Source of the DNA: Sorghum bicolor
Taxonomy: Eukaryota > Streptophyta > Magnoliopsida > Poales > Poaceae
Assembly: GCF_000003195.3 (NCBI RefSeq)
Contig: NC_012874.2
Coordinates: 1,953,001-2,017,000 of the forward strand
DNA length: 64,000 nucleotides
Direction: 5' to 3'
In this document: positions 1 through 10,176 of the stretch, piece after piece
Layout: every line of letters begins with the position of its first letter
How positions within the stretch are numbered: position 1 is the first letter of the stretch
The notes under the pieces: model-generated
What the model was told of the DNA's origin: nothing
The model's database searches: none
Seen by the model: the letters and a program-made list of their open reading frames with translations, nothing else
Made by a program: the position numbers and the translations under genes

Positions 1-13
1 ACTAAACAAGGCC
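1..13. repeat. right end of a GGCCTTGTTTAGTT-type MITE, cut by window edge
   Basis: The window opens with ACTAAACAAGGCC, which is exactly the right terminal inverted repeat of the ~240 bp MITE family found throughout the window (called family A in these notes). The rest of the element lies outside. Confidence 0.7.
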
Positions 14-623
14 TATGTTCCATGACTTTTTCTATATATTTATTTGTCAAAAATAAACAGAATATGTGCAATAACATTTTCATATGTAAATAGACCGGTG
101 CACATGAAAAAAACGCTTCTTGTGCCTTGCGCTGCTACACATGGTGCGTTGTGCAACACGCGCAAACGAAAGAAAAGGAAGGGCCTTGCTCCTATGTAAA
201 ATCACGGATATGGAAGGGTCCCTTTCCAGGTGATTACGGGATTTTGGCAGTTTTTTCTTTATTTTCTTTGGTATTTGTTTATGTAATTAATTCAGAAAAT
301 CTAATAAATCAATGGTTGTGATTGTTTTAAGCCATTACCTCCTATCTAGTAGGTAATGGGAGTACCATAGCATTGCTCTAATTAAGTATTCGAGACTGTG
401 AGCTATCAAATCAACAAATCAAGACAGGTGAATATACTAAATCCGTGCTTTGAATGGTTTAAACCAGTCATACAATGCTGCCATCAGTTCCTCTGCTAAC
501 CTCAAACTGATGAGGTCCTGCTGCCACATCAAGACTGAACTGTTGTTGCTATGCCTTAAGTTCCTGTTGCCTACAGACAGAGATATGACAAAGAGTTGCT
601 CAAAATAAAAATCCAACGATTGA

Positions 624-865
624 GGCCTTGTTTACTTCCCTTATGAATACTTTTTGGGACAATGTAGCACTTTTGTTTGTATATAACAATTATTATTTAA
701 TTATGGACTAACTAGACTTAAAAGATATTCGTCTCGCAAATTACAGACAAACTGTGTAATTAGTTATTTTTTAGTATAATTTAATGATTTATGCATGTGC
801 TGCAAGATTCAATGTGACGGAAAATTTTAAATTTTTTTTGGCTTTTGGAGAAACTAAACAAGGCC
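624..865. mobile_element. MITE, family A
   Basis: The ends are GGCCTTGTTTACTT and AAACTAAACAAGGCC, flanked by a TGA direct repeat on both sides. The interior carries the family signature: a CTAACTAGACTTAAAAG-like block, an ACTGTGTAATTAGTT block and an ATGCATGTGCTGCAAGATTC block. No coding capacity. The 3-bp duplication and TIRs fit a PIF/Harbinger (Tourist-like) non-autonomous element; that superfamily call is inference. Confidence 0.85.
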
Positions 866-1038
866 TGAACAAAATCGTGCATTTGGAATAGCTTAGCTTC
901 AAATTAAAAGAAAAGAAAATGAAGCATATTAGCCTGAGTTTGAGGTGCTACACGAACTACAAAATGATGAAAATCTTATGGAAAGGCCGTACCCACAGTA
1001 TAAGTGGTAATTTTGCCTTCATTACTCCAAGAAAGGTA

Positions 1039-1175
1039 CTTCGTCAATTCTAAATTATAAGTCGTTTTGATTTTTTCATTCATCTATTTTGCTATGTATC
1101 TAAACATATTATTATATCTAAATGCATGGATACACCAAAAAAATTAAGGTGACTTATAGTTTAGAACGGAGGAAG
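1039..1175. mobile_element. Stowaway-like MITE
   Basis: The element is flanked by TA on each side. The left end contains TAAATTATAAGTCGTTTTGA and the right end GACTTATAGTTTAGAACGGA, approximate inverted repeats typical of Tc1/mariner-derived Stowaway elements whose ends read CTCCCTCCGTYCYAAAATA. The ends have diverged, so this is an old copy. Confidence 0.65.
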
Positions 1176-1585
1176 TATGGGACAATGAATGTTCATGAAC
1201 AAATATGCAGAAAAGTACCAAAACATTATTTTTCAAAGGGTAGCCATTTTTTTATGTGTGTACAGAGGCTTCTAACGACATGTAGTCATGTAGTGATGCT
1301 AGGAGCTTTCCTTACTTCTGTGGCACGCCGGCTTGAGAATCGAAGAGGCAATTGGGATTCAACATCCAGGCATCGATAGCACAGGCATCCAACCAATGTC
1401 TGGAATCATTAATACAATACAATACAATACAAATATAAATTGATGATTAAAACATGGTTCGTACAGCATTTAATTAAAAGGCACAAGATAACGAATAGAT
1501 GACACAAAAAGACTGAAATGAAATGAAACATCAAACCTTTTTAGGGGAGAGTACTATTAGAGGCTTGGAAAGAGTGGCATTTGAC

Positions 1586-1684
1586 CATGTTCGTTTGGCT
1601 GAAAACTCATAATAGAAAGTATTGTTCGCTAATTCTTTTTGTGAGAGAAAACCACTAATAAATGACGGCTCATAAGCTAAAGTA
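1586..1684. mobile_element. short MITE, family C (GTTCGTTTGGCTGA ends)
   Basis: Begins TGTTCGTTTGGCTGAAAACT and contains the GTGAGAGAAAACCACT block shared with copies near 4.1, 20.1, 45.3, 47.5, 56.3, 58.3 and 61.7 kb. About 100 bp, no ORF. The superfamily cannot be assigned from these copies alone. Confidence 0.55.
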
Positions 1685-1959
1685 AAGTACATAGTCACCA
1701 AATTTTCTATCTTTGGGACTCAATTTCCTTTTTCCTTCTAATGATTAGGAAATCCGGTCAATAGAAACTCTGCTCCTTAAAATCTGGCAACCATGCATTC
1801 AGGAAATTCAGAAACTGGTGACTGATTTTCTTCTAGGACTACGGCCGTTTCAATTGTACAAAGTATCTCATCATTTAAGAGCTTATTAAAATTTACTAGA
1901 ATGTTTATTATCAATATTTTGTAATATCAGTACCAAATAAGACCGGATATCCCAAGTTA

Positions 1960-2087
1960 GGCCTCGTTCGGTTATCACCGATCCAGCCTCAGAATTAATC
2001 CTGGCCTATCTTTTTTTTAATATTTTAAATAACGCTGGAACTATTTCTGGCCAAACCAGGCCGGGAATATGGTAACCGAACGGTGCC
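1960..2087. mobile_element. Tourist-like MITE of a different family
   Basis: A 128 bp element with TIRs GGCCTCGTTCGGTTA and TAACCGAACGGTGCC, flanked by a perfect TTA duplication. The TWA target duplication is the PIF/Harbinger hallmark. The interior differs from family A. Confidence 0.8.
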
Positions 2088-2837
2088 TTATTGATTTTTA
2101 GAACCCTGAGGAGCCTACTAAGCATGATAGTTCGATAAAGAGATGGGCTAATTAAGATACATGGAAAAAAAACTTTAGAAATTAAATTAGAAAACATTCA
2201 TACTTACAAGCATTGCATATTACATCTGCAAAATTCAGTAAAACAAATCGGAAGTGACATGTGAGCATCCTTCAGAATAGAGATATAACATAGTTGTTTA
2301 AGTGTATACAAGGTCTAGCTTATAGGCGCATATACCCATAAGGCGCTCTCTCTCTCTCGTCATCTCCACTAATTAATGGAGAACTTATCTTTTGTACTTT
2401 AAAAGGTTATTAGTAACATGGTTTCCAAGGTGGTTGCATAGTGAATTGAAGGTACGTATAAACTATTAGCACCTATTAGCAACTCAAAACCTGCTAATGG
2501 AATTAATATATAGTTAGCAGCTCTTGAGCTAATAATTAGCAGGTCTATTTAGATCCACTATTTGGATCTAAATAGGTCCTGGTGGCGTGGAAGCGAGGTG
2601 GCAGCTTCGGAGCCGTGTGACGTGTGAGCAAATGAAGAGGCGTGGATCAATTTTCCTTTTGCATTCTTGTCTGATGCTAACAGTTTCGATCGTTCCCCAG
2701 CTAGCGGGTCTTCTCCCGCTGTCCAGACAGACTATTAATTAGCAGGGCCGTGGATTGCCCTGCCTCGTCCTAACAACAGCTAGCTAATAAAAACCCTGAA
2801 ACGATGCGACAATACAGGGGTTGTCCTGTTGGATTGA

Positions 2838-3050
2838 GGCCTCCTTTAGTTCCCAATTTTTTGGTTTGGTTTGGATACCGTAGCATTTTTGTTTTTATTT
2901 GATAATTATTATCTCGTGATTTAGAGGTAAATTGTATAATTAATTTTAGTTTTTTTACTATATTTAGTGTTCTATGTATGTACTGCAAGATTTGATGTGA
3001 CGAAAAATCTTAATTTTTTTTTAGTTTTTGGGGTGAACTAAACAAAGGCC
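2838..3050. mobile_element. MITE, family A (shortened copy)
   Basis: Ends GGCCTCCTTTAGTTCCC and GAACTAAACAAAGGCC with TGA on both sides. About 30 bp shorter than the usual copy, with an internal deletion. A short antisense ORF across it is only family sequence. Confidence 0.75.
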
Positions 3051-3121
3051 TGATTAACCGGAAAGGCTAGGCTCCTGAAATACGAAGGGCAGATCGAGCA
3101 CAACTGTTAACACGTACCTGA

Positions 3122-3335
3122 GGTCTTGTTTAGTTTACCCAAAAACCAAAATTTTTTAAAAATTCCTCATTATTTCAAATCTTGCGGTATATGCATGAAG
3201 TATTAAATATAGATGAAAACAAAGGCTAATTACATAGTTTGTCTGTAAATCGCGAGACGAATCAATATTTATCAAATAAAAACGAAAATGCTACAGTGTC
3301 AAAATCCAAAAAACTTTTTGGATCTAAACAATGCC
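3122..3335. mobile_element. MITE, family A (opposite orientation)
   Basis: Starts GGTCTTGTTTAGTTTACCC and ends GGATCTAAACAATGCC. It contains the ATGCATGAAGTATTAAATA and CGCGAGACGAATC blocks. The terminal GGCC is mutated at both ends, so the target duplication is uncertain. Confidence 0.7.
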
Positions 3336-3875
3336 TCATTCTTATCAACACACCAATGTTAACGGCCAATCAGGCCTCCCAATGCAAAGGCTCCATCGAT
3401 CATGTGAAGCGTGGCTGGACGCATGAGAAAGTCTCCACGGAATAATGGCTCCGACAGCAAAGGCAAATTTTCGTTTTGAGTGAAAATCGTAAACATGTAT
3501 GTATGCGTCTGTTGCTTGTAGTGCATGGAGTGTTTGGTTTAGTAGTTAACCTCGTCGCTCATCTACCTTTGCCTGCTGCCAAATTTGAGTTGACAAAGCC
3601 GTCGTTCCCGAACCATGCAAGACAGCAGGATTAATTCGAAACATGTCAAGCTAATCCTAAATCATGCATCGAACAAAAAAAATAAAAGAGTGAGCTAGTT
3701 CGAAACAAGTACTTGGTTTATTACAGAAAATTAATGGTGAGAAACTTAAGCATGGCAACCCGGAATACGACAAGAATCGACACACAGTACATCATCAAGC
3801 CACAAAGGACAAAGTTTGTTGTGCGTCATCGTTACCAAGCGTATCACGATTGTGACTAGCAACTAGGACAGTGGG

Positions 3876-4062
3876 TGTTAAAGTTTAACATGTAGTAGTT
3901 TCATCTTATTTAGTAATTAGTATCTAGTCGTGGATTAATTAGTCTTAAAAAATTTGTCTCTCAAATTACTCTTCAGTTGTGTTTTTAGTTTTGTAAATAG
4001 TTTATATTTAGTACTCCATACATTTGTCCAAACATTCGATGTAACAGGGCAAACCAAACGGG
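3876..4062. mobile_element. MITE remnant with AACCAAACGGGGCC end
   Basis: The right end AAACCAAACGGGGCC and internal blocks (GGATTAATTAGTCTTAAAAA, TATTTAGTACTCC) are family-A-like but with a GGTTTGG-type terminus. The left end reads GTGTTAAAGTTTAACA and is not clearly delimited. A decayed relative, low certainty. Confidence 0.4.
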
Positions 4063-4121
4063 GCCTGTACTAAACATAACGGATAGAAATCAAGCAAGGC
4101 CACAAAACACTGCCGTCTACA

Positions 4122-4246
4122 CATAGCTTATGACCACTAATTAGCTTATCAGTCGAATCAGTCAGTCATTCAATAATATTTTTCTTTCATAATGAATCAG
4201 TCAACAGTACTTTCTGTCACGGTTTATCAGCCAAACGAACAAGACG
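4122..4246. mobile_element. short MITE, family C
   Basis: Ends with TTTATCAGCCAAACGAAC, the inverse of the GTTCGTTTGGCTGATAA start seen in other copies. Contains the AGTCATTCAATAATATTTTT block, so it lies in reverse orientation to the 1.6 kb copy. Confidence 0.6.
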
Positions 4247-4876
4247 ATAACAAGAGTAAAATACGGCATATGAATACATGATGGTTATTGCTAAGCTTCA
4301 GCGCACCCACAATGAGTAATTCAGATTTCACCACTACAAGCTAAAACCATAGTTAAGTGACAGCGGTACGTGTGCCATAAAGCAGGCAGCAATAGCTAGC
4401 TAAGCTCGCGTGGCACTAGGATATACACATAAAATTTAAAGTCAACACTTCGCTTGGCTGAGGGATGCATACAAGAGGACGGCGATGCTATACATACATG
4501 GTTGTTTCAAAGAAAATAGAGATAGAAGATAAGTTTTATATATTTGTTTAAACCAAATAGCTCACACTTATTTTATAGTCCATAACTTACATCAGCTTTT
4601 TCACAATCCACATCTCACAGTAGCTTTTTCAGAAGCTACAATCCAACTAAACACAGCCTTATATTCTTTAATTAATTAATTATAAGAGGGGGTGAAACGG
4701 TGAGTTAGCTGGTTGGAACTAATATTTGGCCCAAAATATGACCTAGTGTTTGGTACAAGGCCCAACACATAGCGAGGTAAGTTTTGTCCAAACTTCAGAT
4801 CATCAATCAAAATCCATTAAATTAAGACAAACTTAAACCTAAGAAAAACTCGCATGACCCCAGCAAAAATAACGTA

Positions 4877-5152
4877 AATGGGGATGCAAGGAATTGAACT
4901 TCATACATTTATCATGCTTATATTAGCGCTCTCTACGAATTGAGTAAATTAAGACAAACTTAAATCTAAGAAAACTCAGATGACCCTACCCAAAAAATAT
5001 GTAAATGGAGATGCAAGGAATTGAACCCCCAAAAAATGCAAATGGAGATGCGAGGAATTGAACCCCCAAAGATGTAAATGGAGATGCAAGGAGTTGAACC
5101 CCATACTTTTATCATGTTTAGATTAACGCCCTCTACCAATTGAGCTACAACA
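4877..5152 (-). repeat. cluster of degenerate tRNA-Ala-like repeats
   Basis: Read on the minus strand there are one nearly full-length and several partial copies of a tRNA-Ala-like unit. The best spans about 5,079-5,152, with minus-strand T arm GGGGTTCAACTCC and D arm AGCTCAATTGGTAGAGG. Partial 3' halves start near 5,007 and 5,045, giving a short stutter of the T-arm/acceptor half. The copies are more decayed than the 14.4-16.4 kb array. None folds as a complete tRNA. Confidence 0.6.
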
Positions 5153-5537
5153 CCATTTTATATTTATTTTTGCATTATAATCAGTTTATGTTGAATTGTC
5201 AATAAAAATATAAAAGATCAATTTCCCAATTTCTGTTTTTGCACTATTAATTACTTTTTTCTTGAATGTCAAAAGATATTTGTTAAGAAGAGGAATAAAA
5301 TGCATATATTATTATTTTTTATTTATTCTGCGCTGTTGATGAATTGTTTTCTCTCGAACAATAGAGGAGATTTGATAAGAAGTGAAGGAATAAAACGCAT
5401 ATCATTTTGTTAAGAAAAGGAATAAAATACTTGGAGAGAGGCAACAAGGCCACTCTCTCACACACACACGCAAACTAGATTAAATATAGTTTTATAATTT
5501 ATTTTTCAATCAAATAACTGAAAAATAACTTTTTTTA

Positions 5538-5622
5538 TTGGAGATGCGAGGAGTCAAAATCGAACCCGTCGTGCCTTTATCATGCATCATGCATGCATAG
5601 ATAAATGCTCTAACAAAATAAG
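5538..5622 (-). repeat. degenerate tRNA-Ala-like repeat
   Basis: The plus strand reads GGAGATGCGAGGAGTC, a broken T arm, a CATGCATCATGCATGCATAG expansion, then ATAAATGCTCTAAC. Same unit as in the large array but with insertions in the T arm and anticodon arm. Not a functional tRNA. Confidence 0.55.
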
Positions 5623-6154
5623 CTATTTTTGCACTATAACTATACTTAATTGTCAATATAAATAGAAGAATATATACTTTTTCCGTGAACGTGCCACCCA
5701 AGTATTTCATTAAGGAGGTGGAATTGGACAAACGTCTAGAATATATATTTTATTGCACATGCAAGCAATCGAACCCATCAGCAAGGCAAATATTCTACTC
5801 AAAATCATAAGCACGTTGCTTGTAGTTTGTAGTGCACTTAATCAGGGGAATGTACGTTTGGTTTAGTAGTTAGTGTTAGTTAACCTGGTTTCTCATCTAC
5901 TTTTGACCTACCATTGAGTTCACAAAGTAAGAAGGTGTAATGTTAACCAAGGCAATGGAACTCAAACCCGCCCATCTAGTCTTTCTACCGTTAGTAATTG
6001 ACTTAATGCAGCGGCCTACAAGTACTGTGTAATTTTTTTTATGGGTACAAGTACTGTGTATTTAGTGTGTACTGAAATTAATTTGAGAGGTCAAATGTAG
6101 AGGTTTGTCAAAACTAGGGATTTAACAAGTAGATGTTGGCCCATGTTTCATTAA

Positions 6155-6397
6155 GGCCTTGTTTAGTTCACCCCAAAAACTCAAAATTTTTCAAGATTCC
6201 CCGTCACATCGAATCTTGCGGCACATGCATGGAGCATTAAATATAAATGAAAATAAAAACTAATTACACAGTTTGCCTGTAAACCGCGAGATGAATCTTT
6301 TGAGTCTAGTTATTCTATGATTGGACAATGTTTGTCAAATAAAAACGAAAGTGATACAGTACCTCGAACCACAAGTTTTTGCAAACTAAACAAGGCC
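6155..6397. mobile_element. MITE, family A, intact ends
   Basis: A 243 bp element with ends GGCCTTGTTTAGTTCACC and GCAAACTAAACAAGGCC and a perfect TAA duplication. A good reference copy for defining the family ends. Confidence 0.88.
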
Positions 6398-6544
6398 TAA
6401 GAGGGGAAGCCCTAAACCTAAGTAGAGGCCAATATAGCCTAGTCTTACTCCGTGGCCCAACATAGCAATACGTCCTTAAGTTTAGTTTACTTTTGCACCA
6501 TAAAATTTATTGTTTGTGTGTTGATTGAAATAGATAGAGCAGTT

Positions 6545-7057
6545 TTATATTAGAGAAGAACTAAATCCGCACCTTTATCATGTTTAGATTGCCAATTGAC
6601 GAGTTACACACCCAACTTTTGTTTAGTTTTGTACTATAAATTATTTTCTAGTTTTATCTACTAATATGATAAATAGAATATTTTTTTGGAGATGTGAGCC
6701 CATACATTTATCATGTTTAGATTAACGCTCTAAACATTGAGCTATATTCCCAACTTTTTTTAGTTTTGTACTATAAATTATTTATAGTTTAGTCTATCAA
6801 AATGGCAAAAAAAAAAATTTGTGATGCGAAAGAATCAACCCCAATATGATACTTTTTTGGAGATTTGAGGAAGTGAACCCAACTTTTGTTTACTTTCTAA
6901 TATAAAATATTTCTGGTATCTATCATTATTATGATAAACGAATATGAAATGATTTTTTTAGAGATGTGAGGAATTGAACCCTGTACCTTTATTTATATCA
7001 TATCATCATGTCATTCATGCTTAGATTAATGCTCTATTAATTGAGCTGCATCCCCAA
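6545..7057 (-). repeat. second run of degenerate tRNA-Ala-like repeats
   Basis: At least two recognisable copies lie near 6,688-6,755 and 6,960-7,057, with fragments near 6,550, 6,820 and 6,858. They are separated by AT-rich spacers containing TTTTGTACTATAAATTATTT, comparable to the spacers of the 14.4-16.4 kb array. The copy at 6,960 keeps GAACCCTGTACCTTTAT and TTGAGCTGCATCCCC with an insertion in between. Confidence 0.55.
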
Positions 7058-7510
7058 ATCTTATATAGTTATATATTATCAATATTTTATATTTTCATTA
7101 TTGGTTAATAGGAAAAGAAATATAATTTATACGTATATGCAAGGAATCAAACCTGTAACTTATACCAAACTTTTGTCTTGTTTGTACAATTATTATTATT
7201 GAATTATTTGATAATATTTCATGTCCTCTTTTTTTGCACAAGTCATGTATATCAATGAGTAATAACCAAACAAGAAATGTCCAAGTAATACAGATTACTA
7301 GGAAGATTATTGTAATGCATGATTACCTTTTTTTATCTAATCCATGTGATGTGCCGACAAGGTTCTTTCTTCTATCAATACCAAACGATCGGAATGCAAT
7401 TCGACATCGGAAATCGAGCCGATGGTACTCCTACCTAAAGTCTACACCTCAATAGACAGCATGGCATGTCCACTCTGAAGAAAGTGATAACATGCATGGC
7501 AAACACTATC

Positions 7511-7595
7511 GTTTTTTTCTCGAATACATGAGAGAGCTATGTATTATTATATTAAGAAAAAGGGTAAGAACCCTTACAACATCCAAACCAACACT
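7511..7595 (-). mobile_element. LINE 3'-tail fragment
   Basis: The plus strand starts TTTTTTTCTCGAATACATG, followed by TATGTATTATTATATTAAG. Reverse-complemented, this matches the common 3' end of grass L1-type LINEs, ending in an A-run. The same tail recurs near 26.77 and 41.76 kb, also on the minus strand. Only the tail is present. Confidence 0.5.
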
Positions 7596-7717
7596 CTAGT
7601 ACAGGAAAATATCACCTATTAAGAACATAGGGGGGGAAAACCTAATCTGCGCTTCCTTCAATTTTTCAGTCCATAGATGTGCTCAGGCCTTTTTCTCTAT
7701 AGCTATGAGGACAGAAG

Positions 7718-7905
7718 TGGCTAGTTTCTAAAATTTTTTAAGATTCTCCATCACATCGAATCTTTGGACGTATACATGGAGTATTAAATATAGATGAAAA
7801 CAAAAACTAATTGCACAGTTTGTGTAATTGACGAGACGAATTTTTTGAAATTAGTTACTCATATATGGACAGAGTATTGCAGAATTAGCACCACAAGTCT
7901 TTGCA
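7718..7905. mobile_element. decayed family A MITE lacking clear ends
   Basis: Contains AAGATTCTCCATCACATCGA, ATGGAGTATTAAATATAGA and ACTAATTGCACAGTTTG in family order. Both terminal repeats are lost or mutated. Confidence 0.55.
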
Positions 7906-7943
7906 ATAGTATCCAACAGAAGAGCCAGGAAAAGAACTGCTCA

Positions 7944-8173
7944 GGCCTAGTTTAGATTCAAAAAGTGTTTGGATTTTGATACTGTTGCGCTTTCATTTGT
8001 ATTTGATAATTATTGTCCAACCCTAGACTAACTAGGCTTAAAATATTCGTCTTATAAATTATAGACAAACTATGCAATTAGTTATTTTTAACTATTTTTA
8101 ATGATCTATGCATGTGCCGCAATATTCAATGTGATAGGGAATTTTAAAAAGTTTTCGGATTTTGGAGTGAACT
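7944..8173. mobile_element. MITE, family A, right end truncated
   Basis: Starts GGCCTAGTTTAGATTC and runs through the family blocks to GGAGTGAACTAAC. The last ~8 bp (ACAAGGCC) are missing, and LINE-derived sequence follows directly. Confidence 0.7.
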
Positions 8174-8184
8174 AACTGTGGGAG

Positions 8185-8710
8185 TCATAATATCTGACCT
8201 TTATGGGATTTACTCTCTGAAGTGGGCCTGCAGCGAGAGCTTGATGATACTCATATTTGGAGGTTCTCTAGTGATGGCAAATGCTCAACAAAGTTAGCTT
8301 ACGAAAACCAGTTTCATGGAATGGTGATCTTTAGCTCATGGAAGAGGATCTGAAAGACTTGGGCGCCTGGCAAAAATGCCGATTCTTCATGTGGTTGGTA
8401 ATCAAAGATAGGTGTTCGACAGCCGATCGCTTAGCAAGGAGGAACCTACCTCATCCTACAGGCTGCCCACACCGTGATCAAGCTCCTGAAAACATCAATC
8501 ACCTTTTACTAGAGTGCATCTTTTGCCAGGGAGTTTTGGTGGGATCTTAGCTCCAGCAGTGTTCCTGATCTCATTCGAAAAGGGCTAAATTCTCTGATCG
8601 TCCTGGGTGCTTGGACGCTGTGGCCTGTGGAACCGGATGTGTGTTTGATGGGGCCTCTTCCAGTGTCGCTAGAGCTTTGCTGTCAGCTAGTGATGAAAGT
8701 TTTTCATGGG
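8185..8710 (+). pseudogene. decayed LINE 3' coding fragment (zf-RVT region)
   Basis: Translated piecewise, this gives WRFSSDGKCSTKLAYENQF, then FFMWLVIKDRCSTADRLARR and HLLLECIF. That is the reverse-transcriptase-associated zinc-binding region (zf-RVT) at the end of plant L1-type ORF2. Stops and frame changes separate the blocks (for example after SSWKRI), and a final block matches the usual NRCVFDGA-like tail. Endonuclease and RT core are absent. A dead fragment. Confidence 0.7.
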
Positions 8711-8734
8711 ATCAGTGGGCGTTTTTTTCCCTTT

Positions 8735-9741
8735 CTAAGAGTTTGCCAAATCTTACTTGGCAAATCTTGTGATTTGGCAAATGTTTAAACCATATGACAA
8801 ATGCAAAAAGACTGTATCTCCAATAGTTTGCCATTTAGGTTTGGTAAAATTAAAAAACTAGACCCATTTCTAAACCACATCAACTAATTTTCATTGTCGT
8901 CTCATCTGGCCGCGCGCCGCGCGGACAATTCACAAGAACTGAAAAGAAATACTAGGTTGCTGCAATAAACAAAACAAAAATACTAGGTTGCGGAAAAAGA
9001 AGACAAAATTTCACAATACTAGCTTCATGACTGCAAAAGAAAAGGACAAGCCTAGCTTCTATCCCTAGCTGGACACACAGCCCATGCCTAGCTTCTATCC
9101 CTAGCTCGACACACAGTCCATGCATGTCCTTTGAACAAATAAGGTGCTGATCTGATAGGACGGGATGGAGGCCAGCGCCACTTTTCATCTAGCTTCTATC
9201 CCTAGGCCTTGTTTAGTTCACCTCGAAATTCAAAAACTTTTTAAGATTTCCCGTCACATCAAATCTTGTGGCACATGTATAAAGCACTAAATATAGAAGA
9301 AAACAAAAACTAACTGCATAGTTTATCTATAATTTACGAGAATAATCTTTTGAGCCTAGTTAATTTATGATTGGACAATATTTATTACAAACAAACGAGA
9401 AAATACTACAGTACCAAAATCCGAAATCTTTTTAGAACTAAACAAGGCCCTAGCTGGACAGATGGGATGGGATGGGATGGAGGCCAGCGCCACTTTTCAT
9501 CTGCTCACCACGGCATGCGTGTGTTGATCTGGACAGGTGAAGATTCCTGGCGCGCGCGGGAGATGAGCCGCGCGATGGCAAGCGTAGTTCTGCGCACAAA
9601 TATGCGCGTATTCAGCCAGAAAATGCCAACTCCCCAAATTATGCCAAGCCAGTTACCAAACTATTGGACAATGATTTTTCATGTTTTACCAAAACAAACA
9701 AGGATAGCAAGTGCTTTTAGCAAACTCTGGAGATGCTCTTA
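8735..9741. mobile_element. possible ~1 kb TIR element (GAGTTTGC ends)
   Basis: The left edge reads CTAAGAGTTTGCCAAATC. The right edge, reverse-complemented, reads TAAGAGCATCTCCAGAGTTT. Both are followed inward by copies of CCAATAGTTTG and GGTAAAA motifs, giving loosely inverted termini. GAGCATCTCCA ends are common on non-autonomous DNA elements in grasses. The interior has local duplications (CTAGCTTCTATCCCTAGCT three times) and a nested family A MITE. Boundaries and superfamily are uncertain. Confidence 0.4.
9205..9449. mobile_element. MITE, family A, with CTA duplication
   Basis: Ends GGCCTTGTTTAGTTCACC and GAACTAAACAAGGCC, flanked by CTA. The flanks joined without one CTA give AGCTTCTATCCCTAGCTGG, which exists unoccupied nearby at about 9,053-9,071. 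Confidence 0.88.
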
Positions 9742-10176
9742 ATAAGTGGCACATGCTATGAGCCTAACACTGCAGACAAAAACATCGGTAATAGCACGTA
9801 GTGACTCGCAATGTTGGTAACAATCAACAAACACTACAGACAGATTTAATAAACAAAAAAAGTGTCATTCTCGTCCCTGAACAATTCTTGCATCAACTGC
9901 TCAGACATCATGATCAGTTCTTCGTCCTACAGTGGTACACGGTGTAAATTATTCCCAAAAAAAGAAAACATGCAGGATCAGTACAGAAACATGATAAAAG
10001 GTTATAGCGGTCACCAAAAAAATCACATTTTGCCAAGAAAAAAAGAAACAGACGGACTACTATGCCCACTACACAAATAATTACACAATGATTATTAAAA
10101 AAATTGCACAATGGTAGTCTTTTCATAATTACATCATAATATACTTAACTTCTTTGGACAGTGGCTCTATTCATTG

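Noticed and set aside
8338..8550. Small host gene
   Set aside because: The translation is a zf-RVT fragment of a LINE with frame breaks on both sides.
9371..9742. Plus-strand 123-codon ORF
   Set aside because: Starts inside a MITE and runs through locally duplicated repeat DNA.
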